Assembly (NCBI RefSeq): GCF_017993425.1
Contig: NZ_JAGOMQ010000023.1
Span: 1 to 64,000, forward strand
Reading direction: 5' to 3'
Source of the DNA: Amaricoccus sp.
GTDB lineage: Bacteria > Pseudomonadota > Alphaproteobacteria > Rhodobacterales > Rhodobacteraceae
DNA length: 64,000 bases
Shown here: in pieces, positions 17,254 through 27,127 of the stretch
Numbering within the stretch: position 1 is the first letter of the stretch
How the letters are laid out: every line of letters begins with the position of its first letter
The notes under the pieces: generated by a model
What the model was told of the DNA's origin: nothing
The model's database searches: none
The model's input: the letters and a program-made list of their open reading frames with translations, nothing else
Program-made: the position numbers and the translations under genes

Positions 17254-17280
17254 CACCATGCGGCTCCAGCATGGTGTTTT
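17254..17280 (+). terminator. probable intrinsic terminator after the helicase/primase gene
   Basis: CACCATG (17254-17260), nine-base loop, CATGGTG (17270-17276), then TTTT. It lies 94 bases after the stop at 17160. The stem is short, so strength is uncertain. Confidence 0.5.
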
Positions 17281-17542
17281 GTTCCTACGAACTAAAAACA
17301 CCGATCCGATTCTACAACCTTTAGGCCGGGCTGGCGTTGTCGCTCTACGCCTGGTTGTAAAGAAAGGCATATCCCTTTCCTTCCTCCTTCTCAATGGTGG
17401 AGATGGTGTGTATGGTGATATTATTAAAAAAAATAAGCCGGTTAGGAACCACCACCATTTTTTGGACGGCGGAAATGGTGGGGGATCGTGGTGCAGGGGC
17501 AGCCCAACCGGCCCACCCGGCCCGAAGCCAGGAGAGCCGCCA
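17281..17542. other. AT-rich non-coding stretch
   Basis: 17370-17470 is markedly AT-rich against GC-rich neighbours, with a run of eight A and the separated inverted pair AATGGTGG (17393-17400) / CCACCATT (17452-17459), the latter running into TTTTTT. It may hold a second terminator, a promoter or melting region. No gene was recognised. Confidence 0.4.
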
Positions 17543-17800
17543 ATGATCGACCCGAAGGGCCTCTACGCCGACCGACTCCGCGAGCCGCTGCCTGGCTGCC
17601 GGCATCTCGCGTTCGGCCCGTACCGAGGCCAGCGCCGCCGAGGACGTGGCGCGGGCGCACCCGGCCCGGGCGGTGAAGCTGATCCTCGACGCGGGGTTCA
17701 GGCGGAATGGCAGGAGCGGGTGACGCGCGAACTCGGCCAGGTCCACTGGGACGAGACGATCCTGACGCTGCTGGAGGATCGGGCGAGGGAGCGAGGTTGA
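17543..17800 (+). pseudogene. small unknown gene, probably frameshifted
   Basis: ATG 17543 (MIDPKGLYADRLREPL) follows GGAG closely. The middle part in this frame is Arg/Gly-rich, whereas the neighbouring frame reads ASAAEDVARAHPARAVKLIL there. The original frame regains plausible coding as EWQERVTRELGQVHWDETIL. This pattern suggests two compensating indels or a decayed gene. No family is recognised. Confidence 0.35.
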
Positions 17801-18013
17801 CGATCCCCCGGTCGTTGCCCACTGGGGGCGCTTCGTGTTCGGCGCCTGCAAAACGCATGGCGCCGGGCTGGCATCGGCAGGCAATCGCGGTCCGGCCGAC
17901 TTCGCGGCACGCCGGTGGTCCGGCTTTGCCCCGCCTGATCGCGCGTAAACGGCTCCCACGATCCCGATTTCGTGCCGATTGACGGGAGTCGCCGCGCGCG
18001 CGATGATTCGGCC

Positions 18014-18244
18014 ATGAACGACGACGACTTCCCCGACCCCCTTGGTCTTACCCGCGAGGAACTCATCCTTAACTTGATGACCGACCCGGAGCCGCTCCGG
18101 CGGCGGAGATATCCCGGCGGGCAGTTATGGGACAAGCGCGTCAACCGCCAGCGCCCGACCGGCTGGTACGACCGTCCGCCCGCGCGTCGGAGCCCGCGGA
18201 CGGAATGGATCCAGCGATGCCGGCGTCTGGGCGTCAAGCCGTGA
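18014..18244 (+). CDS. hypothetical 76-residue protein
   Basis: Starts MNDDDFPDPLGLTREELILN. It is acidic at the N-terminus and basic at the C-terminus, with WDKRVNRQRPTGWYDRP between. It overlaps the next gene with GTGA, so both are likely translated together. No known family; probably an element-specific gene. Confidence 0.5.
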   Translation: MNDDDFPDPLGLTREELILNLMTDPEPLRRRRYPGGQLWDKRVNRQRPTGWYDRPPARRSPRTEWIQRCRRLGVKP

Positions 18245-19254
18245 CGATCATCTACGCCGACGACGACCAGGCGCTCGCCGGATTGTCCGCGGCCGAGATC
18301 CGCAGGATGACGCCGCGTCCAGGGCCGGGCCTCTTCGACGAGTTCACTGGCGAGCACGTCGGGGAGCTTGTCGCCAAGGCGCGCCAGCGGGCCGCCTGGT
18401 CCAAGCGCCGCCAGGCCGCCGCGCTGCACCGCTGGGCCACCTGGGCCGAGTCCAGGCTCACATCGCCCGGGACGCCGCGCAACGCGCCCCACAGCCCGCC
18501 CCAGGGCCCGCCCCCGGGGCGGCGAAATTGGAGGACACCGGCATCATGCAGCCCCGACAAGATGACCGAGGCCGCCTTCACCAGCATCGACTTCGTCGTC
18601 CGCCGGGCGTTCACGCTGCTCGGGCGCAGCTACCGGCGCAACGACGTTCTGCCCGACGACGTGCCGGCCTACTTGTGCGCGAGGCTGGTCAGCGTTGGTA
18701 AGGTGCACCAGCGGCTCTCAAGGAACGGGAAGGTCGAGTTTGCCCGCCTGCCCGTCGCCGAGCGTCTGCGCCGCGTGCCGCCGACAAACAGGACTACATC
18801 GCCGACCAGGATGACATCGCCGGCGCCGGCACCAACGAGGGCTTCTTCACCCGCGCCGGCCGCGTCGATCGTCGACCAGGCGATCGATGACTTCGTCGCC
18901 CGCACCAGGTCGTCGGGGGAGCGCCAGGTCGAGTATCGCGTCGAGCGGGTCGTCGCAGATCCCGACCAGGTCGAGGTCGCCGCCACCCCGAAGCGCCGCC
19001 GCAGCCGCCCGCCGAAGGACTTCGACCCCATCCCCATCGCCGACACGCCCGAGATCGCCGCCGCCCGGAGGCAGGCCGCCAGCGCCGCCCGCGGCGCGCG
19101 CAGGAGGGCGCAGGTGGCGCGGGAGAAGGCCGCCCAGGTCGCGCAGGAGGTCCCGGCGCAGGCGCGGGGAGCCGTAGACGTCATCGCGCCGGCGCCGACT
19201 CCGCGGACGCCGCGCCGGGGCAAGCGGCTGACGCTGTTCGAGCGCGGCGCGTAG
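18241..19254 (+). CDS. unknown element protein with the LSAAEIR domain
   Basis: A 337-residue protein from GTG 18241, overlapping the previous stop. The N-terminal 60 residues, containing LAGLSAAEIRRMTPRPGPGL, are paralogous to the protein at 19456. A Pro-rich linker follows, then MTEAAFTSIDFVVRRAFTLL and a long charged C-terminus ending in Arg/Ala-rich helices. The internal in-frame ATG at 18562 could be the start of a separate gene, the two having been joined by an indel. No family is recognised. The function is unknown. Confidence 0.5.
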   Translation: MTIIYADDDQALAGLSAAEIRRMTPRPGPGLFDEFTGEHVGELVAKARQRAAWSKRRQAAALHRWATWAESRLTSPGTPRNAPHSPPQGPPPGRRNWRTPASCSPDKMTEAAFTSIDFVVRRAFTLLGRSYRRNDVLPDDVPAYLCARLVSVGKVHQRLSRNGKVEFARLPVAERLRRVPPTNRTTSPTRMTSPAPAPTRASSPAPAASIVDQAIDDFVARTRSSGERQVEYRVERVVADPDQVEVAATPKRRRSRPPKDFDPIPIADTPEIAAARRQAASAARGARRRAQVAREKAAQVAQEVPAQARGAVDVIAPAPTPRTPRRGKRLTLFERGA

Positions 19255-19376
19255 ACCCGCAGCGGATCACAGATCCGTCGCGCGCCGGCTGAACCTGCAG
19301 TGAATTCAGCGTCCCGGAGCCGTGCAACGCCGCCAGCGGTGTGGCTCCGGTGACATGTGCCGGCCGACGCCCGCCT

Positions 19377-19395
19377 TTTGCCCCGCGGGGGCAAA
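19377..19395. repeat. perfect palindrome TTTGCCCC-GCG-GGGGCAAA
   Basis: Eight-base perfect arms around GCG. It is the best-paired member of the TTGC...GCAA family also seen at 10822-10844, 19435-19451 and, degenerated, at 53637-53653. It lies 61 bases before the start of the 19456 gene, so an operator role is plausible. Confidence 0.55.
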
Positions 19396-19434
19396 GAGGC
19401 GCCTTTTGTCGCCGTCTACTTCGCGGCCAACGGG

Positions 19435-19451
19435 TTGCCCCGCGGGAGCAA
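19435..19451. repeat. TTGCCCCGCGGGAGCAA repeat
   Basis: Identical over 17 bases to the core of the palindrome at 10825-10841. It ends four bases before the ATG at 19456 and would overlap its ribosome-binding region, so a bound protein or an RNA hairpin could block translation. This is inferred from position only. Confidence 0.5.
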
Positions 19452-19455
19452 CGAC

Positions 19456-19758
19456 ATGCGTACGGATCGTCTCGCCCGCGCGGACGCGGGCGTCGTGGTT
19501 GGCGTTCTGCCGGTCGACCGGGCGGACGCCGTGACCGACGGGCCCAACCTCGACGGGTTGTCCGCAGCCGAGATCCGCGCGATGACGCCGAAGCCGGGGT
19601 GGGGGCTGCTCGACGCGTTCGACAGCGCGTACTTGCGCGAGCTTGCCGGGGCCGCCTGGCGGCAGGCGCGGTTCGCCCGGCGCGAGCACGCGATCACCGC
19701 GAGGGTTTTCGCCAACCGGGCTGAGGCGCTGGCCGCCGAAAAGGAGCGGCGGAGATGA
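19456..19758 (+). CDS. unknown element protein, paralogue of the 18241 N-terminus
   Basis: A 100-residue protein, MRTDRLARADAGVVVGVLPV at the start. The core LDGLSAAEIRAMTPKPGWGL aligns with the gene at 18241, and the following helix-rich part (REHAITARVFANRAEALAAE) also aligns loosely. Start ATG 19456 is preferred over one further upstream because the palindrome lies between. The domain is not one I can name. It is conserved within the element as a tandem pair, so it probably has a specific role there. Confidence 0.55.
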   Translation: MRTDRLARADAGVVVGVLPVDRADAVTDGPNLDGLSAAEIRAMTPKPGWGLLDAFDSAYLRELAGAAWRQARFARREHAITARVFANRAEALAAEKERRR

Positions 19759-19797
19759 TCTCCGTCTTCACCGGCCGCCGAGGCTTCCGCCTGCTGT

Positions 19798-19819
19798 CCC
19801 CGGCAACGAGTTGCCGGGG
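19798..19819. repeat. 10-bp perfect inverted repeat with 2-base loop
   Basis: CCCCGGCAAC (19798-19807), GA, GTTGCCGGGG (19810-19819). It lies just after the 19456 gene and just before the IS21 block. There is no T-run. It may be a terminator-like hairpin or another element-specific site. Confidence 0.4.
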
Positions 19820-19873
19820 CCGTGCCGATCGCGGCTGGTGGGTCACCGGAAGGCGCAGGCGCCCCTCGGGATC

Positions 19874-19879
19874 CTCTCC
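19874..19879. repeat. CTCTCC, left target-site duplication of the composite
   Basis: Abuts the TG terminus at 19880. The matching copy is at 53624-53629. The internal flanks of the two IS21 copies do not match these. Confidence 0.65.
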
Positions 19880-21411
<1,532 letters not shown>

Positions 21412-21468
21412 TGCGAACGCGGCACTCTCGTCTCTGTTGAATCGGCCGCGCGCCGAAGGCGGTGTCTG

Positions 21469-22534
21469 TCAGGCCACCCGGGTCAGACAGGGGTGCAGGA
21501 TCGGATCGAGGATGTTCTCGGCGAGGTGCTTGACGACCGGCACGGCGACGCCGTCGCCGGCGAGCTTGTAGGCGTCGTTGTATCGCGCCGGCAGGACGTA
21601 AGTTTCGGGCAGTCCCATCAGCGTCGCCGCCTCGCGCGCGGACAGCAGCCGCGCGCGGACGTTGTCGCCTTCGACGACCAGCACGGTCTGCCGGCTCGAT
21701 CCGCCCGCGGGCGTGCGCAGGCAGCCGGCCACGCCGTCGAAGCGCGCCTCCGCCCGCTGACGCCGCATGCCGTGGGCGTCTTTTCGGGTGCGGCGATAGA
21801 CGGTCCCGACAACCCGGCAGCCGATGGCCTGCGCCGCCGCCACCTTGGCACGATTGCCGACGCTCATCATTGCCAGCAGCGCCTCGACCCCGGCCGCCGA
21901 GCGCCAGCTCGCGTCCGGCGGGTCCGACCCGAGGAGCGCCTCGAGGCTGACGTTTCGCGCCGCCGGCGAGGGCAGCCGCCACCAAAGCCAGGCCTCCGCC
22001 GCCGCGGTCGACAGACGCCGCTGCGCCGCGATCAGCAAGGGCGAATGCCAGAGGGCACCCGGGCCATCGGCCGTCAGCGCCGCGGGAATGCCGAGATCGC
22101 CCCTGACCCCGATCAGGAACACGCGCGGCCGCGACTGCGGCAGGAAGTGGACGGCGTCGACCACGAGCGCGCCGAAGCGATAGTCGAGATCGGAGACGGC
22201 CTCGGCAATGGCCCGAAAGTCGCGGCCGCCGTTGCTCGTCAGCGCCCCGCAGACGTTCTCCAGCGCGATGAGCTTGGGGGCGCGTCCGGCGCGGCGCAGC
22301 TGGCGCACCAACTCCCAGAACGGCCGGAACGCCCCGCTGCGCGCTCCCGCGAGCCCCGCGCCGGGACCGGCGAGCGAGAGATCCTGACACGGGAACGACG
22401 CCCAGACCAGATCGGGGGTGACGTCCGGCAGGTCGCCAAGCCGCACGTCAGCGACGTCGGGAACCAGCAGCTCCGGCCCGCCGTCATGATTGGCGCGGTA
22501 GTTCTCCGCCTTGCGAGGATCGATGTCGTTGGCG
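21469..22534 (-). pseudogene. C5 cytosine DNA methyltransferase, N-terminally truncated
   Basis: About 355 codons of a Dcm-type enzyme. Motif IV PCQDLSLAG (catalytic Cys), motif VI ENVCG, motif VIII QSRPRVFLIG and motif X AGDGVAVPVVKHLAENI are seen. Motif I, the SAM-binding DLFAGxGG at the N-terminus, is absent; similarity begins at ANDIDPRKAENYRANH. Upstream of that the DNA is serine-recombinase sequence in another frame. Without motif I the enzyme should be inactive. The C-terminus is intact. Confidence 0.85.
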
Positions 22535-23141
22535 AGCCGATCCGCACGAACCGCTCGAAGATCGATCGGACAATCGCTGCGTCGGGCTCGGACACCACGA
22601 GCTTCCGGTCCTTCACGACGTAGCCGAGCGGGACGTTGCCACCCATGAAGATGCCCTTAGCGCGCGACGCCCTGATCTTGTCCCGGATGCGCTCGGCGGT
22701 GACCTCGCGCTCGAACTGGGCGAAGGAGAGCAGGATGTTGAGCGTCAGCCGCCCCATCGAGGTCGTGGTGTTGAACGACTGGGTGACCGAAACGAAGGTG
22801 ACGCCGACCCGGTCGAACACGTCGACCAGCTTCGAGAAGTCCATCAGCGAGCGCGAAAGCCGGTCGATCTTGTAGACCACGACGACGTCGATCAGCCCCT
22901 CCTCGATGTCGGCAAGGAGCCGCTTCAGCGCGGGGCGCTCCAGCGTTCCGCCGGAGAAGCCGCCGTCGTCGTAGGGCTCGCGGATCAGCGCCCAGCCCTC
23001 GGAGCGCTGGCTGGCGACGTAGGCCTCGCAGGCCTCGCGCTGGGCGTGCAGGCTGTTGAACTCCTGCTCGAGCCCCTCCTCGGTGGACTTGCGGGTGTAG
23101 ACCGCGCAGCGCAACTTGCGGGTGATGGCCGGCTTGGTCAT
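22534..23141 (-). pseudogene. serine recombinase, C-terminally truncated
   Basis: Starts MTKPAITRKLRCAVYTRKST and contains the resolvase fold with YTRKST nucleophile Ser, VVVYKIDRLSRS and FEREVTAERIRDKI. The normal protein has 500 or more residues; this one ends after FERFVRIGS, where methyltransferase sequence begins. The ATG overlaps the stop of the DUF2924 gene upstream (ATGA). DUF2924 with a large serine recombinase is a recurring alphaproteobacterial mobile module. Loss of the zinc-ribbon/coiled-coil C-terminus should abolish integration activity. Confidence 0.85.
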
Positions 23142-23584
23142 GCCGCGCTCGCGTGGCGTTTGACGCCAAAAAAGGTGAGCCCGTTCCACCGCGTACCGGT
23201 GATGGCGCGGGCAATGGCGGAGAGCGAGCGGTAGGGCCGGCCCTGCCATTCGTAGCCGTCGGCGAGCACAGTCACGGTGTACTCGACCCCCTGATACTCC
23301 CGGATCAGCCGGGTGCCCACGACCGGCCGCGCGTCGTGGCGGATGCGCCGGGTAGCGATGTTGTCGCCGTCGTAAAGGTCGCCGAGCGCCTCGAGGCGCT
23401 TCCGCGTCTCGGGCTTCAGCCCGCCATAGGCGAGCTCCTGGATGCGGTAGGCGAGGCGGTTCTCCAGGGCGCGGCGGTTGAACTGCGGCGGCTCGGTCTC
23501 GAACAGCGCGCGCCACTCGGCCCTCAGTTCCGGCATCGGCATGGTCTTCAGCGCGGCGAGGCGGGCGGGGATCGGGTCGGTCAT
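23138..23584 (-). CDS. DUF2924 family protein
   Basis: 148 residues with the DUF2924 pattern: LRAEWRALFETEPPQFNRRA, then LAYRIQELAYGGLKPETRKR and the C-terminal domain GTRLIREYQGVEYTVTVLAD with YEWQGRPYRSLSAIARAITG. These proteins sit next to large serine recombinases and are thought to assist them, perhaps at DNA; the mechanism is not established. It overlaps both neighbours by four bases. It looks intact although the partner recombinase is broken. Confidence 0.88.
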   Translation of the reverse strand: MTDPIPARLAALKTMPMPELRAEWRALFETEPPQFNRRALENRLAYRIQELAYGGLKPETRKRLEALGDLYDGDNIATRRIRHDARPVVGTRLIREYQGVEYTVTVLADGYEWQGRPYRSLSAIARAITGTRWNGLTFFGVKRHASAA

Positions 23585-23784
23585 GCGACTCTCCGTCGGG
23601 GGCGTTTCGCATGACCGCTCCGGTCGGGCGGGATGTGTAGCGAACTCTCTCCGCCGTCAGCAGATACTTGGCTTGACTGCCGGGCGCGGAGGCGGATCAT
23701 GCCGAGCGCGAGCAGGCGGCAGGTCTCGGCGCGGCGTTCGGCAGGGGTCAGGAGGCCCGGATTGATCGCGTTGGGAATAACCAT
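23581..23784 (-). CDS. small protein of the DUF2924/recombinase module
   Basis: A 67-residue protein, MVIPNAINPGLLTPAERRAE with LLALGMIRLRARQSSQ following. It resembles the short proteins found directly upstream of DUF2924 genes in this module. Its stop overlaps the DUF2924 start (ATGA). Function is unknown; a regulatory or recombinase-accessory role would fit. Confidence 0.65.
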   Translation of the reverse strand: MVIPNAINPGLLTPAERRAETCRLLALGMIRLRARQSSQVSADGGESSLHIPPDRSGHAKRPRRRVA

Positions 23785-23907
23785 GGTCCTGGCGCGTTAA
23801 GCTTCACAGGACTTCTACTCACGCCGCTCGCATTTCGTCTCACCGGGCGGCGCCTTGACCTTCGGATTGCCGGCCGCGCCCGATTATCGGGGCGGGTTTT
23901 CGTAGTC

Positions 23908-24486
23908 ATGGAGCGAGTTGTCGTGCCCCGAAATCTCAGGAAGTTCGTGAACCCGAAGTTTGTTCGCACCGTCGATCTCATCCTTCTCCGCCGGCTCCTG
24001 GAACGCCATCGAAGCCAGATGCCAGGTTTCGACTTCGCCGTGTTCCAAGGCGAGCCCACGCTGGCGCGTGACGCCGTCGGCGCGCTGTTCATGGGCCCGG
24101 AAGCCGAGTGTCCGGAGGGCCTGGTGGTGGACATTCACCACCTTGCCGAGGTGGGCTGCGACGCGGGGCTCGATCTTCTGATCGCCGAGGCAAGGCGAAA
24201 CGGCGTCGACCTGATTGCGCGAGGGACGGAGCCGGTTCTGCAGGATCCCAAGCACGTCGCCTTGGTCGCCTATCTCGACCACCGCCCAATCTTCGACGTT
24301 GCGGCCGACCGGATCGCTTTCCTGCGATGCTCGACGGTGGCGGAGCTGCTCGGCCGGGATGCCGACGCCGTGCCGCGGCTGGACGAGGCGGCCGTCGAGA
24401 TGTTTCGACGGACCGCGGCGGAGATTTTCGAGGCCGACCTTCATGGCGACCTGTGTCGCGTGACGTCGTACCATGACGACGACTGA
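23908..24486 (+). CDS. hypothetical protein
   Basis: A 192-residue soluble protein, MERVVVPRNLRKFVNPKFVR at the start. It has ALFMGPEAECPEGLVVDIHHLAEVGC mid-protein and an acidic helical C-terminus. I recognise no family. It overlaps the next gene by 14 bases, so the two form a pair. Codon use is like the host. It is divergent from the DUF2924 module. Confidence 0.6.
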   Translation: MERVVVPRNLRKFVNPKFVRTVDLILLRRLLERHRSQMPGFDFAVFQGEPTLARDAVGALFMGPEAECPEGLVVDIHHLAEVGCDAGLDLLIAEARRNGVDLIARGTEPVLQDPKHVALVAYLDHRPIFDVAADRIAFLRCSTVAELLGRDADAVPRLDEAAVEMFRRTAAEIFEADLHGDLCRVTSYHDDD

Positions 24487-25052
24487 GGTCGTGTTTGTCG
24501 TCACGCACAGCAAGCCGATCGTGACCGTCCCCGTTATCGAGAACGGACGCGAGACGACGAGCTGCTGGCGTCCGCTGCATCAGGCGCGCATGGCGTTCGT
24601 CGCGCGTGAGGGGCGGCTGAAGATCGGCGGCGTCAGCAAACTGAGGCGCGCTCGCCTGCCCGACCTCTCCGATCGGACGGCGGCCTTCCTGACCCTCGCG
24701 CGCCGGGTCGTGGACGCCCCGCGACAGCGGCGGAACTCCGAGGCTACGCGCGTGGGAACAGGATCACGTTTGTCGCGCCGCGTCCGGCGGAAACGGCGCG
24801 GCGGGCGTTTGCGGCCGCGAGCGACATCAAGCTGGTCGAGACGGGCCATGCGTTGAAGCTTGAGGAAGACGCCGGTCTGAGCCTGAGCCTCGAGGCTTTC
24901 TCTGACCCGGGAACCGAGCCGAGGCTTCTGGTCGATCTCGTCGGCGGCAGGATCAAGGTCGACGGCGCGGACCAATCCGTGAGCGGCCAGGCGTTCAACT
25001 TGCACAAGCTCCTCCTCAAGGCGCTCCCGGAGCAGAGCTGGATCAGCTCGGC
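24473..25052 (+). pseudogene. hypothetical protein, frameshifted and truncated by IS3
   Basis: Begins MTTTEVVFVVTHSKPIVTVP and reads sensibly to about residue 85 (AAFLTLARRVVDAP). Around 24740 coding switches frame and continues as YARGNRITFVAPRPAETARR and ASDIKLVETGHALKLEEDAG to the IS3 end at 25053. It was therefore one gene of at least 190 residues, coupled to the gene at 23908. No family is recognised. Confidence 0.55.
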
Positions 25053-25175
25053 TGAACCGCGCCGGGTTTCCCGGAGGCTCCAACGTCTGAGAGATTGGAG
25101 CCATGGAGACGAAGAGGACGGTGAAGCCCTATCCGGCCGAGTTGCGTGAGCGCGCGGTGCGGATGGTTCGGGAGC
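25053..25175 (+). mobile_element. IS3-family remnant (left end and start of orfA)
   Basis: Starts TGAACCGCGCCGGGTTT, an IS3-type terminus, followed by METKRTVKPYPAELRERAVR, the N-terminus of an IS3 OrfA. At about 25176 it is joined to terminase small-subunit sequence. Everything else of the IS is gone. Confidence 0.65.
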
Positions 25176-25574
25176 AGGCTCGGGAATGGCGGCGGCTCGC
25201 CGGCGCGCTGCACCGCATGGGGGTGCTGACCACGATCGACCGCGCGGCGCTCGCCGCCTACTGCCAGGCCTGGGGCCGCTGGGGTCGAGGCGGAGGAGAA
25301 GCTGAAGGAGGGGCCGGCGCTCTACCGCACCCCGAACGGCCACGTCCAGCAATCGCCCTGGCTCGGCGTCGCCAACCGGCAGCTCGAGCTGATGGGCCGG
25401 TTCATGGTCGAGCTCGGCATGACGCCGGCGGCGCGCAGCCGGGTCGCGGTCGCCGAGACCGCGGCGTCGGCGGAGCCATTGCGGATCGAGATCGTGACCG
25501 TCTGCGAGGATCCGCCCGATCCGCCCGCCGCGGCCGCGCCGTCGCAGATCGGCCGCGAGGGGAGGCAGCGGTGA
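25176..25574 (+). pseudogene. phage terminase small subunit (P27 family), copy 1, frameshifted
   Basis: Reads AREWRRLAGALHRMGVLTTI then DRAALAAYCQAWGRW, and after one extra G in the run at 25281-25284 continues in the next frame as VEAEEKLKEGPALYRTPNGH and GRFMVELGMTPAARSRVAV. This is the P27-type small terminase. The N-terminus is replaced by the IS3 remnant. Its stop overlaps the GTG of copy 2. Confidence 0.8.
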
Positions 25575-26036
25575 GGCCGGCGACGACGCCGCGTCCCCGG
25601 CCGCGGGAGGCGGCGCCGCCGCGTTGCCCGGCGCACCTGACCGCCGCGGCGGCGCGGGAGTGGCGGCGGGTGGCGGCGGAGCTGCACGGCATGGGCGTGC
25701 TCACCACGATCGACCGCGCGGCGCTCGCCGCCTACTGCCTATGGCCGCTGGGTCGAGGCGGAGGACCGCATGCGCGAGGGGCCGCTCCTCTACAAGACGC
25801 CCTCCGGGCACGTGCAGCAATCGCCGCTGCTCGGGATCGTCAACAAGCAGCTGGAGTTGATGGGCCGCTACCTCGTCGAGCTCGGCATGACGCCGGCCTC
25901 GCGCGCGCGGGTCGCCGTAGCCGCGCCGCTGTCGGGTCCCGGCGTCATCGACGGGCGTCCGGTCACGGAGCTCAGCGACGCGGAGCTCGAGGCGCTGATC
26001 CGCGACCTTGGCGGCGCGGCGGCGCTGGAGGGGTGA
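25571..26036 (+). pseudogene. phage terminase small subunit (P27 family), copy 2, frameshifted
   Basis: Starts at GTG 25571; PAHLTAAAAREWRRVAAELH then GVLTTIDRAALAAYC matches copy 1. At 25738-25742 five bases between two GCC triplets appear to be missing, and coding continues as GRWVEAEDRMREGPLLYKTP in another frame to a normal C-terminus (MGRYLVELGMTPASRARVAV). Both copies are broken at the same codon neighbourhood. No large terminase is nearby, so packaging is not expected. Confidence 0.8.
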
Positions 26037-26188
26037 GGCGCGCGGGTTGGCGCCTCGGGGGACCTCGCGTGCGGACAATGGCTTGCATTCCGCCCCGGCG
26101 AGAGCGTCCGTACAGACCTGCGCAACGAACGTTTGGCAGCTCTGGTCGCGCCAAAGGCGCGCGACTGAACGGGTGGAGGCGAAGCGCG

Positions 26189-26872
26189 ATGAGGATCGTC
26201 GGCTACGAGCGGGTCTCGACGGCGCGGCAGGGCGCGAGCGGGCTCGGGATCGCGGCGCAGCGGCAGGCGATCGACGGCTTCGTGGCGAGCCGGGGCGGCG
26301 CGCTGCTCGGCCGCTTCACCGAGGTGGAGAGCGGCCGGAAGCCCGACCGGCCGGAGCTCGCCCGGGCGCTGCACCTCGCCAAGGTCACCGGCGCGACGCT
26401 GGCGATCGCCCGGCTCGACCGGCTCTCCCGCAACGCCGCGTTCCTGCTGACGCTGCCCGACAGCGGCGTGCGTTTCGTCGCGGTGGACATGCCGGGGGCG
26501 AACGACCTCACCGTCGGGGTGATGGCGCTGGTGGCCGAGGCCGAGCGTGCTGCGATCTCGGAGCGGACCCGGGCGGCGCTGGCGGCGGCGAAGGCCCGCG
26601 GGGTCCGGCTCGGCAACCCCAACGGCGCGGCGGCGCTGCTTCGGGCCGGCAAGGGCGCCGTGGCGCTCCGGGCGGCCGTGAGCCGCAACGCCGACGCGCA
26701 TGCCCGCGATCTCGCGCCGGTGCTGGCCGACATCCGCGCCGGCGGCGCGACCGACCTCCGCGCGGTGGCGGCGGAGCTGAACGCCCGCGGCATGCTCACA
26801 CGCCGCGGCGGGCGCTGGCACGTCTCGACCGTGACAAACCTGCTTGAGCGGCTTGGGCTCAGGGAGGAGTGA
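26189..26872 (+). CDS. serine recombinase of the resolvase/invertase type
   Basis: 227 residues. MRIVGYERVSTARQGASGLG carries the nucleophile Ser10 in YERVST; IARLDRLSRNAAFLL and the long helix (AAISERTRAALAAAKARGVR) follow, then a C-terminal helix-turn-helix (RAVAAELNARGMLTRRGGRW). Start ATG 26189 has GTGGAGGCG upstream. It appears intact. It may have served as phage or transposon resolvase; the neighbours are decayed phage genes. Confidence 0.88.
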   Translation: MRIVGYERVSTARQGASGLGIAAQRQAIDGFVASRGGALLGRFTEVESGRKPDRPELARALHLAKVTGATLAIARLDRLSRNAAFLLTLPDSGVRFVAVDMPGANDLTVGVMALVAEAERAAISERTRAALAAAKARGVRLGNPNGAAALLRAGKGAVALRAAVSRNADAHARDLAPVLADIRAGGATDLRAVAAELNARGMLTRRGGRWHVSTVTNLLERLGLREE

Positions 26873-27010
26873 TGGGCCAGTCCCGGATGAGGGGCTCGTG
26901 GGGACGGTCGCCAACGTCGCCGTGGGACCGGGGCTCGCGGTGGCGGCGCAGCTGCTCGTGTTCCCGCTGTTCGACCTGCCGACGACGCTCGAGCAGAACC
27001 TGGCAATCCG
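26869..27010 (+). pseudogene. small phage membrane protein fragment (DUF7220-like)
   Basis: The segment LVGTVANVAVGPGLAVAAQL plus LVFPLFDLPTTLEQNLAI resembles a short two-helix phage protein common in this group, after a frameshift near 26885. Similarity ends at about 27010. The assignment is from memory of the pattern. Confidence 0.35.
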
Positions 27011-27127
27011 TTCGAGGCCGCCTTGCCCGGCAGAGGCTCTGGGCGAGTCGCTGACGGCCATTCCGGGCACGACGCTGTCTGGGCTCGGCCAACGGAGTCG
27101 TGTCTGTAGCGTCCGCTCAGGGGCGCT

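Larger units (their letters stand above)
9152..19879. mobile_element. left arm of a tRNA-Cys integrative element (phage-satellite or ICE-like)
   Basis: Runs from the att fragment through the integrase, a small excisionase-like gene, overlapping unknown genes and a P4-like helicase/primase to the point where the IS21-bounded block begins. No capsid, terminase, relaxase or type IV secretion genes are seen in this arm, so a phage-satellite-like element with its own replication protein is the best fit. The same palindrome family recurs after 53624, which suggests the element continues there. Confidence 0.75.
19755..19879 (+). pseudogene. start of an element gene interrupted by the IS21 block
   Basis: ATG 19755 overlaps the previous stop (ATGA) and reads MISVFTGRRGFRLLSPATSC before running into the IS21 end at 19880. 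If the 33.7-kb block and one CTCTCC copy are removed, the frame stays open for a distance beyond 53630. Whether it was ever a real gene is unclear. Confidence 0.3.

Noticed and set aside
22239-22533. C-terminal extension of the serine recombinase
   Set aside because: The frame stays open but this DNA codes for the methyltransferase in another frame; the translation is Ser/Arg/Pro-rich.
25103-26872. Single 589-codon gene joining terminase and recombinase
   Set aside because: It is a chance open frame through an IS3 remnant, two frameshifted terminase copies and the start of a separate recombinase gene with its own ribosome site.
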